This document shows positions 48,701-56,131 of a stretch of 64,000 nt of DNA, one piece after another. The notes beneath the pieces were generated by a model. The model was not told the DNA's origin. It saw only the letters and a list, made by a program, of their open reading frames with translations, and ran no database searches. Every line of letters begins with the position of its first letter. Position 1 is the stretch's first letter. Position numbers and translations under genes: made by a program. Source of the stretch: an uncultured Bacteroidales bacterium (GTDB lineage: Bacteria > Bacteroidota > Bacteroidia > Bacteroidales > Muribaculaceae); assembly GCA_902779125.1 (NCBI GenBank), contig CACZAC010000023.1, forward strand, positions 1 to 64,000. The letters run 5' to 3'.

Positions 48701-49576
48701 ATGAAAATAGGAATCATACAACAACGCAACAGCAGCGATGTCACCGCCAACCGCCAATCGCTGATCAACAAGATAAAGCAGCTTGCCAGCCAGGGCGCCC
48801 AACTCGTCGTCCTGCCCGAGCTGCACGACTCGCTCTACTTCTGCCAGGTGGAGAGTGTGGACAACTTTGACCTCGCCGTGCCCATTCCTGGTGATGTGAC
48901 CCGTGAATATGCCGACGTGGCACGCGACTGCGGCATCGTGCTAGTCACCTCGCTGTTCGAGAAGCGCTCGACAGGCCTCTACCACAATACGGCGGTGGTA
49001 TTCGACACCGACGGCAGTGTGGCGGGCCAGTATCGCAAGATGCACATCCCCGACGACCCTGCCTACTACGAGAAATTCTATTTCACTCCTGGTGACCAGG
49101 GATTCATCCCCATCGAGACGTCGCTGGGCAAACTGGGTGTGATGGTGTGCTGGGACCAGTGGTACCCTGAGGGCGCCCGCCTGATGGCAATGCGCGGTGC
49201 CGAACTGCTCATCTACCCCACCGCTATCGGCTACGAGAGCAGCGACACGCCAGAGGAGCAGGAACGCCAGCGCGAGGCCTGGACCACCGTGCAACGTGGT
49301 CATGCCGTTGCCAACGGCCTCCACGTCATCACCGTGAACCGCGTGGGTCATGAACCCGACCCGTCGAGCCAGACCAATGGCATCCAGTTCTGGGGCAGCA
49401 GCTTTGTCGCCGGCCCACAGGGCGAACTCATCTATCGCGCCCCCAACGACAGCGAGGACATCCAGGTCATCGACATCGACATGGAGCGCAGCGAGCAGGT
49501 GCGCCGCTGGTGGCCCTTCCTGCGCGACCGCCGCATCGAGTGCTACGGCGACCTCGACAAGCGTTTCCTGGACTAA
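48701..49576 (+). CDS. aguB: N-carbamoylputrescine amidohydrolase
   Basis: The 291-residue nitrilase-superfamily enzyme hydrolyses N-carbamoylputrescine to putrescine, CO2 and ammonia. The catalytic triad is readable: Glu40 in 'LVVLPELHDSLYF', Lys113 in 'QYRKMHIPDDP' and Cys150 in 'VMVCWDQWYPEGARLMA'. The two-gene aguA-aguB unit makes putrescine from agmatine for polyamine supply. It is terminated by the palindrome at 49589-49650. Confidence 0.95.
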   Translation: MKIGIIQQRNSSDVTANRQSLINKIKQLASQGAQLVVLPELHDSLYFCQVESVDNFDLAVPIPGDVTREYADVARDCGIVLVTSLFEKRSTGLYHNTAVVFDTDGSVAGQYRKMHIPDDPAYYEKFYFTPGDQGFIPIETSLGKLGVMVCWDQWYPEGARLMAMRGAELLIYPTAIGYESSDTPEEQERQREAWTTVQRGHAVANGLHVITVNRVGHEPDPSSQTNGIQFWGSSFVAGPQGELIYRAPNDSEDIQVIDIDMERSEQVRRWWPFLRDRRIECYGDLDKRFLD

Positions 49577-49588
49577 GGAAAAACAAAC

Positions 49589-49650
49589 AACGAATTACGC
49601 GAATTAAACGAATGGCTTCCGCCTGGTTCGTAAAATTCGCGTAATTCGTT
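49589..49650. terminator. Long palindrome between convergent genes (REP-like, probable terminator)
   Basis: AACGAATTACGCGAATT... (49589-49612) pairs with TTCGT..AATTCGCGTAATTCG (49627-49650) over ~22 bp with two imperfections. AT-rich flanks on both sides allow termination in both directions. The sequence style (CGAATTACGCGAATT) also suggests a dispersed palindrome. Confidence 0.6.
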
Positions 49651-49668
49651 ATTTATTCAGGAAACTGA

Positions 49669-50298
49669 TTAGGCCTCGCCTTCGTCCTTGGGACCGCCAA
49701 AGGCATTCTTCAGGAAGTCCTGTACCTTGTCCATCACGCCCTCGGCAGCTTTGCTGGCATCGTCAAGCGCATCTTTGGCTTTGTCAAGAACGCTCTCCTC
49801 ACCCTCCTTGGGCTCAAAAGCCTCTTTAGCCTTCTGTGACAGGTCCTGAGCAACCTCGGTAGCAGCGGCAGTACCCTGCTCCACAAAGTCCTTCGCCTTA
49901 TCCATCATCTCGCCGGCAGCGGTTGCACCCTCACCGAACATTTCTTTGGCTTTATCCAGCAGACCGGATTCGCCCTCCTTAGTTTCGAACATCGCCTTGG
50001 CTTTCTCCAGGAAATCCTCGCTCATTTCACCGGCGGCAGTAGTACCCTTGTCAAGCATCTCCTTGAGTTGGTCGAGCACACCAGCTTCACCTTCCTTGCC
50101 TTCAAGCATTTCCTTAGCTTTGTCAAAGAAGCCAGGTTCTCCCTCTTTACTCTCAAACATGCCTTTGAGTTTGTCAAACATGCCGGCGCCGTCGTTGGCA
50201 GCTTCGCCAAGCATATCCTTCAACTGGTCAAAGATGTTGCCAGTCTCATTCTTCATCTCCTCGGGAGCCTGTTCGGGATTCTTCATTTCCTCGTCCAT
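49669..50298 (-). CDS. Acidic/basic amphipathic helical-repeat protein (LEA/apolipoprotein-like)
   Basis: The 209-residue, cysteine-free soluble protein is made of repeated units. The pattern is 'LDKAKEMF...KEGEsG', roughly 17-25 residues per unit, alternating with 'GATAAGEMMDKAKDFVEQG'-type segments. Examples: 'FFDKAKEMLEGKEGEAG', 'FLEKAKAMFETKEGESG', 'LLDKAKEMFGEGATAAGEM'. The style resembles late-embryogenesis-abundant proteins or apolipoprotein helices, which coat membranes or protect proteins during stress (inference). The start at 50298 (MDEEMKNPEQAPEE) is used. Seven or so units suggest recent internal duplication. Confidence 0.72.
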   Translation of the reverse strand: MDEEMKNPEQAPEEMKNETGNIFDQLKDMLGEAANDGAGMFDKLKGMFESKEGEPGFFDKAKEMLEGKEGEAGVLDQLKEMLDKGTTAAGEMSEDFLEKAKAMFETKEGESGLLDKAKEMFGEGATAAGEMMDKAKDFVEQGTAAATEVAQDLSQKAKEAFEPKEGEESVLDKAKDALDDASKAAEGVMDKVQDFLKNAFGGPKDEGEA

Positions 50299-50365
50299 AT
50301 TACATCCTGTATTATATAAAAATGTGTGCCTACTTCCTTTCAAGCGATTCGGCTTTCTCTGCCCC

Positions 50366-50373
50366 CAAAGTTA
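50366..50373 (-). promoter_or_regulatory. -7 box (TAACTTTG) for the helical-repeat protein
   Basis: An exact TAnnTTTG match on the minus strand, 68 bases upstream of the start at 50298. CAAA at 50396-50399 gives a -33 at 22-base spacing. Confidence 0.5.
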
Positions 50374-50481
50374 CACAATATTTGAATATAAACAACAAAA
50401 ACCCTCCACAATTTAACAACCTCCCTCATCATTCCCGACAAATAAATCAAGAATAATAACTATATTTGCAACCAGAATAAA

Positions 50482-50518
50482 GTCCGACACTGTCAGACAT
50501 TGTCCGACCAAGTCCGAC
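50482..50518. repeat. Four GTCCGAC heptamers at exact 10-bp spacing
   Basis: GTCCGAC at 50482, 50502 and 50512 and GTCAGAC at 50492, each one helical turn apart. They follow a TATATTTG box (50461-50468, plus strand) by 14 bases and lie between two minus-strand genes. Confidence 0.7.
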
Positions 50519-50541
50519 TAGGCACTGGGTGTAAAACTAAA

Positions 50542-50568
50542 GGGCCGGGGCAGTAAATGCCTCGGTCC
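50542..50568 (-). terminator. Probable rplS terminator
   Basis: An 11-bp stem with G-U pairs (GGACCGAGGCA / TGCCCCGGCCC in RNA sense), followed by TTTAGTTTT on the minus strand, 34 bases past the stop codon. Confidence 0.6.
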
Positions 50569-50601
50569 TTCGGTTTTCTTATTCTCAAGAATGGGCCAGT
50601 A

Positions 50602-50917
50602 TTAAGCCTCTTCCTTCTTGATAATGCGGCGCTCCTTGATGCGAGCCTTCTTACCGGTGAGACCACGCAGGTAATACAGCTTAGCGCGACGCACCTTACC
50701 ATGCTTGTTGATAACGATGCTGTCAATAAACGGAGACTCGAGCGGGAAAATACGCTCAACGCCGATGTTGTCACTGATCTTGCGAACGGTGAAACGCTTC
50801 TTCTCACCCTCGCCAGTGATCTTAATCACCACACCACGGTACTGCTGGATACGCTCCTTGTTACCCTCCTTGATGCGGTATGCTAAATGCTTGTTCTGCA
50901 ACTTTAATCAAGTCCAT
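50602..50917 (-). CDS. rplS: 50S ribosomal protein L19, N-terminus interrupted by a deletion/frameshift
   Basis: The C-terminal ~93 residues are ordinary L19 ('[20 protein letters not shown]', '[18 protein letters not shown]', '[20 protein letters not shown]'). The usual L19 start [11 protein letters not shown] is present at 50917 in another frame and runs into TAA after 18 codons. At about 50884 the two frames meet (GCATTT-A-GCATACCGC), and the ~17 residues normally found between them (the 'TGKQHPSFKAGDTVTV' type segment) are absent. Only a TTG at 50901 could start the long frame. L19 sits at the 30S-50S interface and is normally ~115 residues. Either a sequence/assembly error or a damaged gene. 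Confidence 0.8.
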
Positions 50918-51001
50918 TTTAATATCTTTTAATTCGTTAATAATCACTTCGCAATATACACAAGCCACTCAATTTCTTGCCAGAGATTACGAAAAGCGGG
51001 G

Positions 51002-51009
51002 CAAAGGTA
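51002..51009 (-). promoter_or_regulatory. -7 box (TACCTTTG) for rplS
   Basis: An exact TAnnTTTG match on the minus strand, giving a leader of about 80 bases before the ATG at 50917. Such a leader could carry control by a ribosomal protein (inference). Confidence 0.5.
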
Positions 51010-51050
51010 GTACAATTTTCTGAACTGGCAATAAAAAAAATAACATTTTT

Positions 51051-51632
51051 TCAGGACAGGTATTCCTTGATATAGAGTTCGCAGTTGGCGACCAAGGTGT
51101 CGTACCATTGCTGGCCATAGCGCTCGATGAGCGGTTCTTTCAGGAACTGGTACAGGCGGATGCCCTCGCGGCGTCCAAGCACCTCGGCACACTTGCAGAT
51201 TTTCCATCGGTCGAAGTTCACCGCCTCGTAACCCGGATAACGCTTGATGCGCACCGGATAGAGAGAGCAGGACATGGGTTTACGCCAATTGATGCGTCCC
51301 TCACGATAGGCTTTCTCAATGGCACACAGACACATGCCGCCCGGCGCATAGGTCGAGAAAACGCAGTTGGCTCCCCCAACGAGTTGCGTCACCAGTTCAC
51401 CCTCCACGTCAAAGAAGGCGACGCCGTTCTCCTTAATCTGCTCTTGAGCCTGCGGCAGCAGGTCATCCCACACTTCGGGCAGTATTTCCTTTAGGCGCCG
51501 ATACTCCTCCTGTGTTAAAGGCGCCCCCGAGTCACCCTCGATGCAGCAAGCCCCCAGGCACGTCTCCAAGTCACAACAGAAGAAGCGCTCCACGAGGTCA
51601 AGACTAACCAATGTGCCGTCGATATCAAACAT
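51051..51632 (-). CDS. DUF3109 family Cys-rich protein
   Basis: The 193-residue cytosolic protein has a conserved Cys set: 'FFCCDLETCLGACCIEGDSGAPLTQ' (~residues 17-41), 'GGANCVF', 'GGMCLCAIEKA', 'KPMSCSLYPVRI' and 'WKICKCAE'. This matches DUF3109 proteins, relatives of the YkgJ-type zinc/iron-cluster domain. A metal-binding role is expected; the function is unknown. Its start codon is directly preceded by a 7-bp tandem repeat (51635-51662). Confidence 0.85.
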   Translation of the reverse strand: MFDIDGTLVSLDLVERFFCCDLETCLGACCIEGDSGAPLTQEEYRRLKEILPEVWDDLLPQAQEQIKENGVAFFDVEGELVTQLVGGANCVFSTYAPGGMCLCAIEKAYREGRINWRKPMSCSLYPVRIKRYPGYEAVNFDRWKICKCAEVLGRREGIRLYQFLKEPLIERYGQQWYDTLVANCELYIKEYLS

Positions 51633-51634
51633 AG

Positions 51635-51662
51635 TTCAGTTTTCAGTTTTCAGTTTTCAGTT
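51635..51662. repeat. Heptanucleotide tandem repeat (TTCAGTT)x4 at a start codon
   Basis: TTCAGT starts at 51635, 51642, 51649 and 51656, period exactly 7. On the minus strand the array ends two bases before the ATG of the DUF3109 gene. Confidence 0.8.
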
Positions 51663-51691
51663 GCTTTATTTTGTGTGAAAGGGCTATCAAC

Positions 51692-52477
51692 TCAATCGTT
51701 CTCAACAAGTGCCGACAGGGCGTGTTCGAGGTCGGTACTGGAGAGGTTCAAATGCAGTTCACCCTTGTGGGCATAGGAAATACGCCCCGTCTCCTCGCTC
51801 ACGACAATGGCAATGGCATCAGTTGCCTGGGCAATGCCCTTTGCCGAACGGTGGCGCAGTCCCAGGTAACGCGGGATATTGGTATCATGGGACACGGGCA
51901 GGATACATCCGGCACTCATGATTTTGCTGCCGGCAACTATCAGTGCACCGTCATGCAACGGGCTGTTTTTGAAAAAGATATTCTCTATCAGTCGAGAGTT
52001 GATGTCAGCGTTAATCATGTCGCCCGTGCGCTCATAGTCGGTCAGGGGCATCGTGCGTTGAATCACAATCAGGGCGCCAGTCTTGGTTTTAGCCATGTTC
52101 ATGCACGCATACACCACAGGCATAATCCACTTCTTCTCGTCGGCCACCTCGCCCTTGCTTTTGAAGAGTTTTTCAAATATCTTGAAGCCCCGTCTGGAAC
52201 CCAGTTCGGTCAAGAAACGCTTAATCTCGTCTTGGAACAGGATGACGAGGATAAACAGGCCGATGTCGATGAACTTGTCCATGATGGTGCCGATGAGGCG
52301 CATGTCCATCATCTTGTACATCACTACCCAGGCAACGACAAACGCCAGGACGCCCACAAAGATGTCGAGCGAGCCCGAATCCTTCATCGTGCGGTAGAGG
52401 TAGTACAGGAAAGTGGCAACCAGTAGGATGTCAACCAAGTCCTTGAAACTGAAAAGTGAGAATAGTGAACTGAGCAT
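51692..52477 (-). CDS. cdaA: Diadenylate cyclase CdaA (membrane-bound)
   Basis: The 261-residue enzyme makes c-di-AMP from two ATP. Three N-terminal membrane helices (~residues 12-30, 37-57, 65-82) precede the DAC domain. The active-site motifs DGA (176-178, 'SPLHDGALIVAG') and RHR (208-210, 'YLGLRHRSAKGIAQATDAI') are intact. It lies 23 bases after folP on the same strand, an arrangement known from Bacteroidetes. c-di-AMP typically controls osmotic and cell-wall homeostasis; no target riboswitch is visible here. Confidence 0.95.
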   Translation of the reverse strand: MLSSLFSLFSFKDLVDILLVATFLYYLYRTMKDSGSLDIFVGVLAFVVAWVVMYKMMDMRLIGTIMDKFIDIGLFILVILFQDEIKRFLTELGSRRGFKIFEKLFKSKGEVADEKKWIMPVVYACMNMAKTKTGALIVIQRTMPLTDYERTGDMINADINSRLIENIFFKNSPLHDGALIVAGSKIMSAGCILPVSHDTNIPRYLGLRHRSAKGIAQATDAIAIVVSEETGRISYAHKGELHLNLSSTDLEHALSALVEND

Positions 52478-52500
52478 GAGTTATATTGTACGATTGTGGA

Positions 52501-53379
52501 TTATACGGTTGATGGTTTCTTGTTCATACTGCTCTGACGCAAGAGTGTGGTGAGCTTCACAGCCTCGACTGCGGCTTTGACATCATGTACACGCAGGAAA
52601 TGGGCTCCCTGCTGCAGGGCTATCGTGTTGATGACCGTGGTACCGTTGAGCGCTTCGTCGGCAGTGCATTGCAGCGGGGTGTATATCATGCGCTTGCGCG
52701 ACACGCCCACCAGCAGCGGGGCATCGAGCACATGGAACGCTTCGAGACGCGCCAGCAGTTCGTAGTTCTGCTCAAGGGTCTTGGCAAAGCCGAAGCCCGG
52801 GTCGGCAATGATGTCGGCGACGCCCATCTGGTGCAACTCGTCGATGCGACGCGCCATCCATTCGAGGACCTCGGCAGCAACATTCTGGTAATCGGTCAGC
52901 GACGACATGGTCTCGGGTGTGCCACGCATGTGCATGAGCACATAGGGCACCCTGAGTCGCGCTACCGTGGCAAACATTTCGGGGTCTAGCATGCCAGCCG
53001 AGATGTCATTGATGATGTCAGCGCCCCACTCTTCCACACAACGGCGCGCCACATCGGCACGGTAGGTATCCACCGAGAGGATGACATCCGGGAACTCACG
53101 TCGGATAGCATTCAATGCCCAGTCAAGACGTGCCATCTCGCCCTGAGCATCCACCTGTTCACTTCCAGGACGGGTCGAGCATGCCCCCACGTCAAGCACG
53201 TCGGCGCCGTCATCCAGCATCCTACCGACGCGCTCGATGAGAGTTCGCTCATCGACGACCCGGCTGCCGCTGTAGAACGAGTCGGGCGTAATGTTGATGA
53301 TGCCCATCACCCACGGCCGGTCGATGGTCACCAGTCGCCCTTTCAAGTTCAGGCTGTATGTCTTGAACGGTTGTATCAT
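52501..53379 (-). CDS. folP: Dihydropteroate synthase
   Basis: The 292-residue TIM-barrel enzyme condenses hydroxymethyl-dihydropterin pyrophosphate with p-aminobenzoate. Family blocks: 'VMGIINITPDSFYSGSRV', 'DVLDVGACSTRPGSEQVD', 'ADIINDISAGMLDPEMF', 'YVLMHMRGTPETM', 'DIIADPGFGFAKTLEQNYEL' and the C-terminal 'RVHDVKAAVEAVKL'. It is the sulfonamide target. It starts a unit with cdaA. A -7 box lies at 53403-53410. Confidence 0.96.
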   Translation of the reverse strand: MIQPFKTYSLNLKGRLVTIDRPWVMGIINITPDSFYSGSRVVDERTLIERVGRMLDDGADVLDVGACSTRPGSEQVDAQGEMARLDWALNAIRREFPDVILSVDTYRADVARRCVEEWGADIINDISAGMLDPEMFATVARLRVPYVLMHMRGTPETMSSLTDYQNVAAEVLEWMARRIDELHQMGVADIIADPGFGFAKTLEQNYELLARLEAFHVLDAPLLVGVSRKRMIYTPLQCTADEALNGTTVINTIALQQGAHFLRVHDVKAAVEAVKLTTLLRQSSMNKKPSTV

Positions 53380-53402
53380 AGCTCAAATGACATTTTAACT
53401 TG

Positions 53403-53440
53403 CAAAGATACAACAATTCTGCAAAAATGGCTTACCTTTG
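53403..53440. promoter_or_regulatory. Divergent -7 boxes for folP and murI
   Basis: Minus strand: TATCTTTG (53410 to 53403) toward folP. Plus strand: TACCTTTG (53433-53440) toward murI. No ideal -33 elements. The murI box lies after the longest possible start (53400) and so decides against it. Confidence 0.55.
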
Positions 53441-53468
53441 CAGCACAGAAATGACAGATTCAACAACT

Positions 53469-54308
53469 ATGATTCACGATAACGGCATCGAGCAGGCTCC
53501 CATCGGGGTGTTTGACTCGGGATTCGGCGGGCTCACCATCCTGCGGGACATCAGGCGTGTACTGCCCCAGTACGACTACCTGTTTGTGGGGGACAACGCG
53601 CGGGCACCCTATGGCACACGCTCCCGCGAACTGGTCTATGAGTTCACCTTACAGGCTGTCAAATACCTGTTTTCACGCGGTTGCCATCTGATTATCCTGG
53701 CGTGCAACACGGCTTCGGCCGAGGCGTTGCGACGCATCCAGCAGCAGGACCTCCCCACCCTTGCCCCTGACCGCCGCGTGCTGGGCGTTGTGCGCCCCAC
53801 GGTCGAGAAAGTGGGCGAACTGACGCGCACGGGCCACATCGGCGTGTTCGGCACGCCCGGCACCATCGCCAGCCGCAGCTACAACATCGAGATTGAGGGG
53901 ACTTACAGCGGTTTTAAGGTGTACGGCCACGCCTGTCCGTTGTGGGTGCCACTGGTCGAGAACCGCGAGAGCGAGGGCGACGGCGCCGACTACTTTGTCA
54001 AGAAAGACATCAATCTGCTCATGTCGCAGTGCCCCGATATCGACACCGTTATCCTGGGCTGCACCCACTACCCCCTGCTTATCAACAAAATCAGCCAATA
54101 TATGCCTCAGGGCGTGAATGTCATCCAGCAGGGGCCCATCGTCGCCGACAGCCTCGCCGACTATCTGAGACGCCACCCCGAAATCGAGCGCCACTGCAGC
54201 CGTGGTGGCACCTGCTCTTACTACACGACCGAGGATCCCGACCATTTCTCGCCCCTGGCGAGTGTGTTTGTCAACGAGCCTGTCAACGCTAAGCGCATCA
54301 ACCTATAA
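53469..54308 (+). CDS. murI: Glutamate racemase
   Basis: The 279-residue enzyme makes D-glutamate for peptidoglycan. Motifs: 'APIGVFDSGFGGLTILRDIR', 'YLFVGDNARAPYGTRS' , 'IILACNTASAEALRRIQQQ' with the first catalytic Cys, and 'DTVILGCTHYPLLINKI' with the second. Start codons at 53400, 53451 and 53469 are possible. The -7 box at 53433-53440 rules out the first and makes 53469 (MIHDNGIEQAP) the most comfortable. Confidence 0.95.
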   Translation: MIHDNGIEQAPIGVFDSGFGGLTILRDIRRVLPQYDYLFVGDNARAPYGTRSRELVYEFTLQAVKYLFSRGCHLIILACNTASAEALRRIQQQDLPTLAPDRRVLGVVRPTVEKVGELTRTGHIGVFGTPGTIASRSYNIEIEGTYSGFKVYGHACPLWVPLVENRESEGDGADYFVKKDINLLMSQCPDIDTVILGCTHYPLLINKISQYMPQGVNVIQQGPIVADSLADYLRRHPEIERHCSRGGTCSYYTTEDPDHFSPLASVFVNEPVNAKRINL

Positions 54309-54335
54309 CCCACAGAAACAATCTTTCAACGATTT

Positions 54336-54710
54336 ATGCAACAATTCTATACCATTGGATTACTTATCGTGTCCAATATTTTCATGACGATTGCCTGGTA
54401 TGGCCACTTGAAACTGCAGCAAATCAAGGTCTTCAACGACGATACCCCGCTCTTTATGATTATTTTGTTCTCGTGGCTGTTGGCGCTGCCCGAGTACTCG
54501 TGCCAAGTGCCCGCCAACCGCATCGGGTTTGACGGCAACGGCGGTCCATTCAATATCATGCAGTTGAAAGTCATCCAAGAGGTGATTTCGCTTTCAGTAT
54601 TCACGGTATTCGTGACGATATTCTTCAACGGCGAATCACTGCGATGGAATCATTTAGCAGCCGGCGTGTGCCTGGTGTTGGCTGTCTTTTTTGTCTTCCA
54701 CAAGTGGTGA
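54336..54710 (+). CDS. DMT-superfamily small membrane protein (DUF486)
   Basis: The 124-residue protein has four hydrophobic segments: residues ~5-22 'YTIGLLIVSNIFMTIAWYG', ~40-52, ~80-98 'VISLSVFTVFVTIFFNG' and ~104-121 'HLAAGVCLVLAVFFVFHKW'. The signatures 'LPEYSCQVPANRIG' and 'QLKVIQEVISL' are characteristic of DUF486. Relatives are small drug/metabolite-transporter-like proteins of unknown substrate. It lies 27 bases after murI on the same strand, so co-transcription is likely. Confidence 0.88.
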   Translation: MQQFYTIGLLIVSNIFMTIAWYGHLKLQQIKVFNDDTPLFMIILFSWLLALPEYSCQVPANRIGFDGNGGPFNIMQLKVIQEVISLSVFTVFVTIFFNGESLRWNHLAAGVCLVLAVFFVFHKW

Positions 54711-54777
54711 GGACACAGGGCCCCGCCCAGGCGTGGTCCCACACGATTGAAAACCCAATACTAAGATTTCCCCTCAA

Positions 54778-55332
54778 TCAGGGGCACATGAGCGCTGTGA
54801 GTAGCGTGATGGTCTTGCTCAATGAACCGTCACCGCTCCAGTCGAGGTTGATGCCCAACAGGTCGGTGGCAGCCGCAGTGATGTCAAAGCCGACAGATTC
54901 CAGAGAGTGTCTCATTTTATCAGGATGGCGGCAAGGCTTTCCCTCGGGACGCGTGCAGCCTTCGGGACACAACACGCACCGGAAAGTGAAACAACGGCTG
55001 CCGGGCACCGCCCGCTCCATCTCATACATGTGCGGCAACAGCGATTGCCACACTTCTTCCATCGCCTGACGGCCCAACTCGACGGCCTGCTCCGGTGACG
55101 TGCAGGCGGCGCGCGTCTGCTCGTCAAACTCGATAATCGTTGCGATAAACCTCACCGTCTTGAAGCCGTCGCTCACCGTCCTCGGGTCGAAGTCAAAAGG
55201 CGGACAATTCCACGCCTTGCCATAGCCCGGACACTGCAGGCAGAATTGCCTGATGCGCTCCACATCACGGTAACGGCTGATGAATTCATCGGCACTGATA
55301 ATCGTCTCTTTGCTGGTTACTGTATATTTCAT
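54778..55332 (-). CDS. DUF2284 Cys-rich metal-binding protein
   Basis: The 184-residue cytosolic protein has the DUF2284 Cys pattern: 'RIRQFCLQCPGYGKAWNCPPFDFDP' (~residues 26-50) and 'FRCVLCPEGCTRPEGKPCRHPDKMRHSLE' split over ~residues 120-148. The 'CR.P....HS.E..G.D' ending is a hallmark. It probably binds an iron-sulfur cluster or zinc; relatives are associated with corrinoid and redox metabolism (weak). The start at 55332 is only a few bases from the predicted start of transcription, so the mRNA may be nearly leaderless. Confidence 0.85.
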   Translation of the reverse strand: MKYTVTSKETIISADEFISRYRDVERIRQFCLQCPGYGKAWNCPPFDFDPRTVSDGFKTVRFIATIIEFDEQTRAACTSPEQAVELGRQAMEEVWQSLLPHMYEMERAVPGSRCFTFRCVLCPEGCTRPEGKPCRHPDKMRHSLESVGFDITAAATDLLGINLDWSGDGSLSKTITLLTALMCP

Positions 55333-55370
55333 GTTTGCAAAGGTAAACAAAAATGTTTACCTTTGCAAAC
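55333..55370. promoter_or_regulatory. Perfectly symmetric divergent promoter pair
   Basis: The inverted repeat GTTTGCAAAGGTAAACA (55333-55349) / TGTTTACCTTTGCAAAC (55354-55370) is perfect over 17 bp with an AAAA centre. The plus strand reads TTTG (55334-55337)-N20-TACCTTTG (55358-55365). The minus strand reads the identical TTTG (55369-55366)-N20-TACCTTTG (55345-55338). Each promoter's -33 lies beside the other's -7. Confidence 0.88.
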
Positions 55371-55392
55371 AAATTCTAATAATGAGTACATT

Positions 55393-56049
55393 ATGAGCAA
55401 AATAGACAATAGCGACAAGATGCACGTGGTATTCGACCTGGGCGGTGTGGTTTTCCGTCTCGACAAGATGATTGCCATCGAGCGTTTCAAGGAAATCGGT
55501 GTGACACATGTCGAGGAATTTCTCGACGACTATGCCCAGAAAGGCATCTTCGGCGACCTGGAGGCCGGTGTACTCACCGCCGAACAGTACCGCGACGAAC
55601 TGAGCCGCATCGTGGGCAAGCAGTTGACGATGGAGCAGCTGGACTATGCTTGGACGGGCTATGCCGCCGAGTTGTACCAGCGCAACTTCGATGCCCTGCT
55701 GCGCTTGCGCCGTGAGGGATTCCGCGTGACCTTGCTGTCTAACACCAACCCCTTCATGATGCATTGGGCACGCAGCAGCGCCTTTGACGGCAACGGACAC
55801 GGCCTGGACTACTATTTCGACCGCCTGTACCTGAGCTACGAGATGCGCATGATGAAACCCTCACCCGACATTTTCCAAGCCATGATTGACGGCGAACAGA
55901 CCGCCCCTGGTAACATCCTCTTCATCGACGACAGCGCCCGCAACTGCCAGGCAGCAGCAGCCCTGGGAATCCGCACGCTCAACCCCGACAACGGCAGCGA
56001 CTGGCGCAAGGATGTATACAGTTATCTGGGACTTGACATGCTTGACTAA
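55393..56049 (+). CDS. HAD-superfamily phosphatase-like hydrolase (YihX type)
   Basis: The 218-residue protein has motif I 'VVFDLGGVVFRLD' with nucleophile Asp15 (DLG rather than DxD, as in YihX-type members). Motif II is 'VTLLSNTNPFMMHW', motif III 'MRMMKPSPDIFQAMID' and motif IV 'NILFIDDSARNCQAAAALG'. It is probably a sugar-phosphate or nucleotide phosphatase. A longer upstream frame (from 55246) crosses the promoter palindrome and is rejected. It is divergent from the DUF2284 gene through the symmetric promoter. Confidence 0.9.
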   Translation: MSKIDNSDKMHVVFDLGGVVFRLDKMIAIERFKEIGVTHVEEFLDDYAQKGIFGDLEAGVLTAEQYRDELSRIVGKQLTMEQLDYAWTGYAAELYQRNFDALLRLRREGFRVTLLSNTNPFMMHWARSSAFDGNGHGLDYYFDRLYLSYEMRMMKPSPDIFQAMIDGEQTAPGNILFIDDSARNCQAAAALGIRTLNPDNGSDWRKDVYSYLGLDMLD

Positions 56050-56071
56050 CTGGACGGACCAGATATTATGA

Positions 56072-56109
56072 CATGAAACAGGGAGGCCCGAAGGTCTCCC
56101 TGTTTCATG
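56072..56109. terminator. Bidirectional terminator hairpin
   Basis: A perfect 14-bp stem, CATGAAACAGGGAG / CTCCCTGTTTCATG, loop of 10, between convergent genes. Confidence 0.85.
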
Positions 56110-56131
56110 CTATAATCAGATTGACTATCAG

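Noticed and set aside
50602-50901. L19 as a normal 99-residue protein starting at TTG 50901
   Set aside because: The canonical L19 N-terminus is visible in another frame just upstream, so the TTG is the middle of a damaged gene rather than a designed start.
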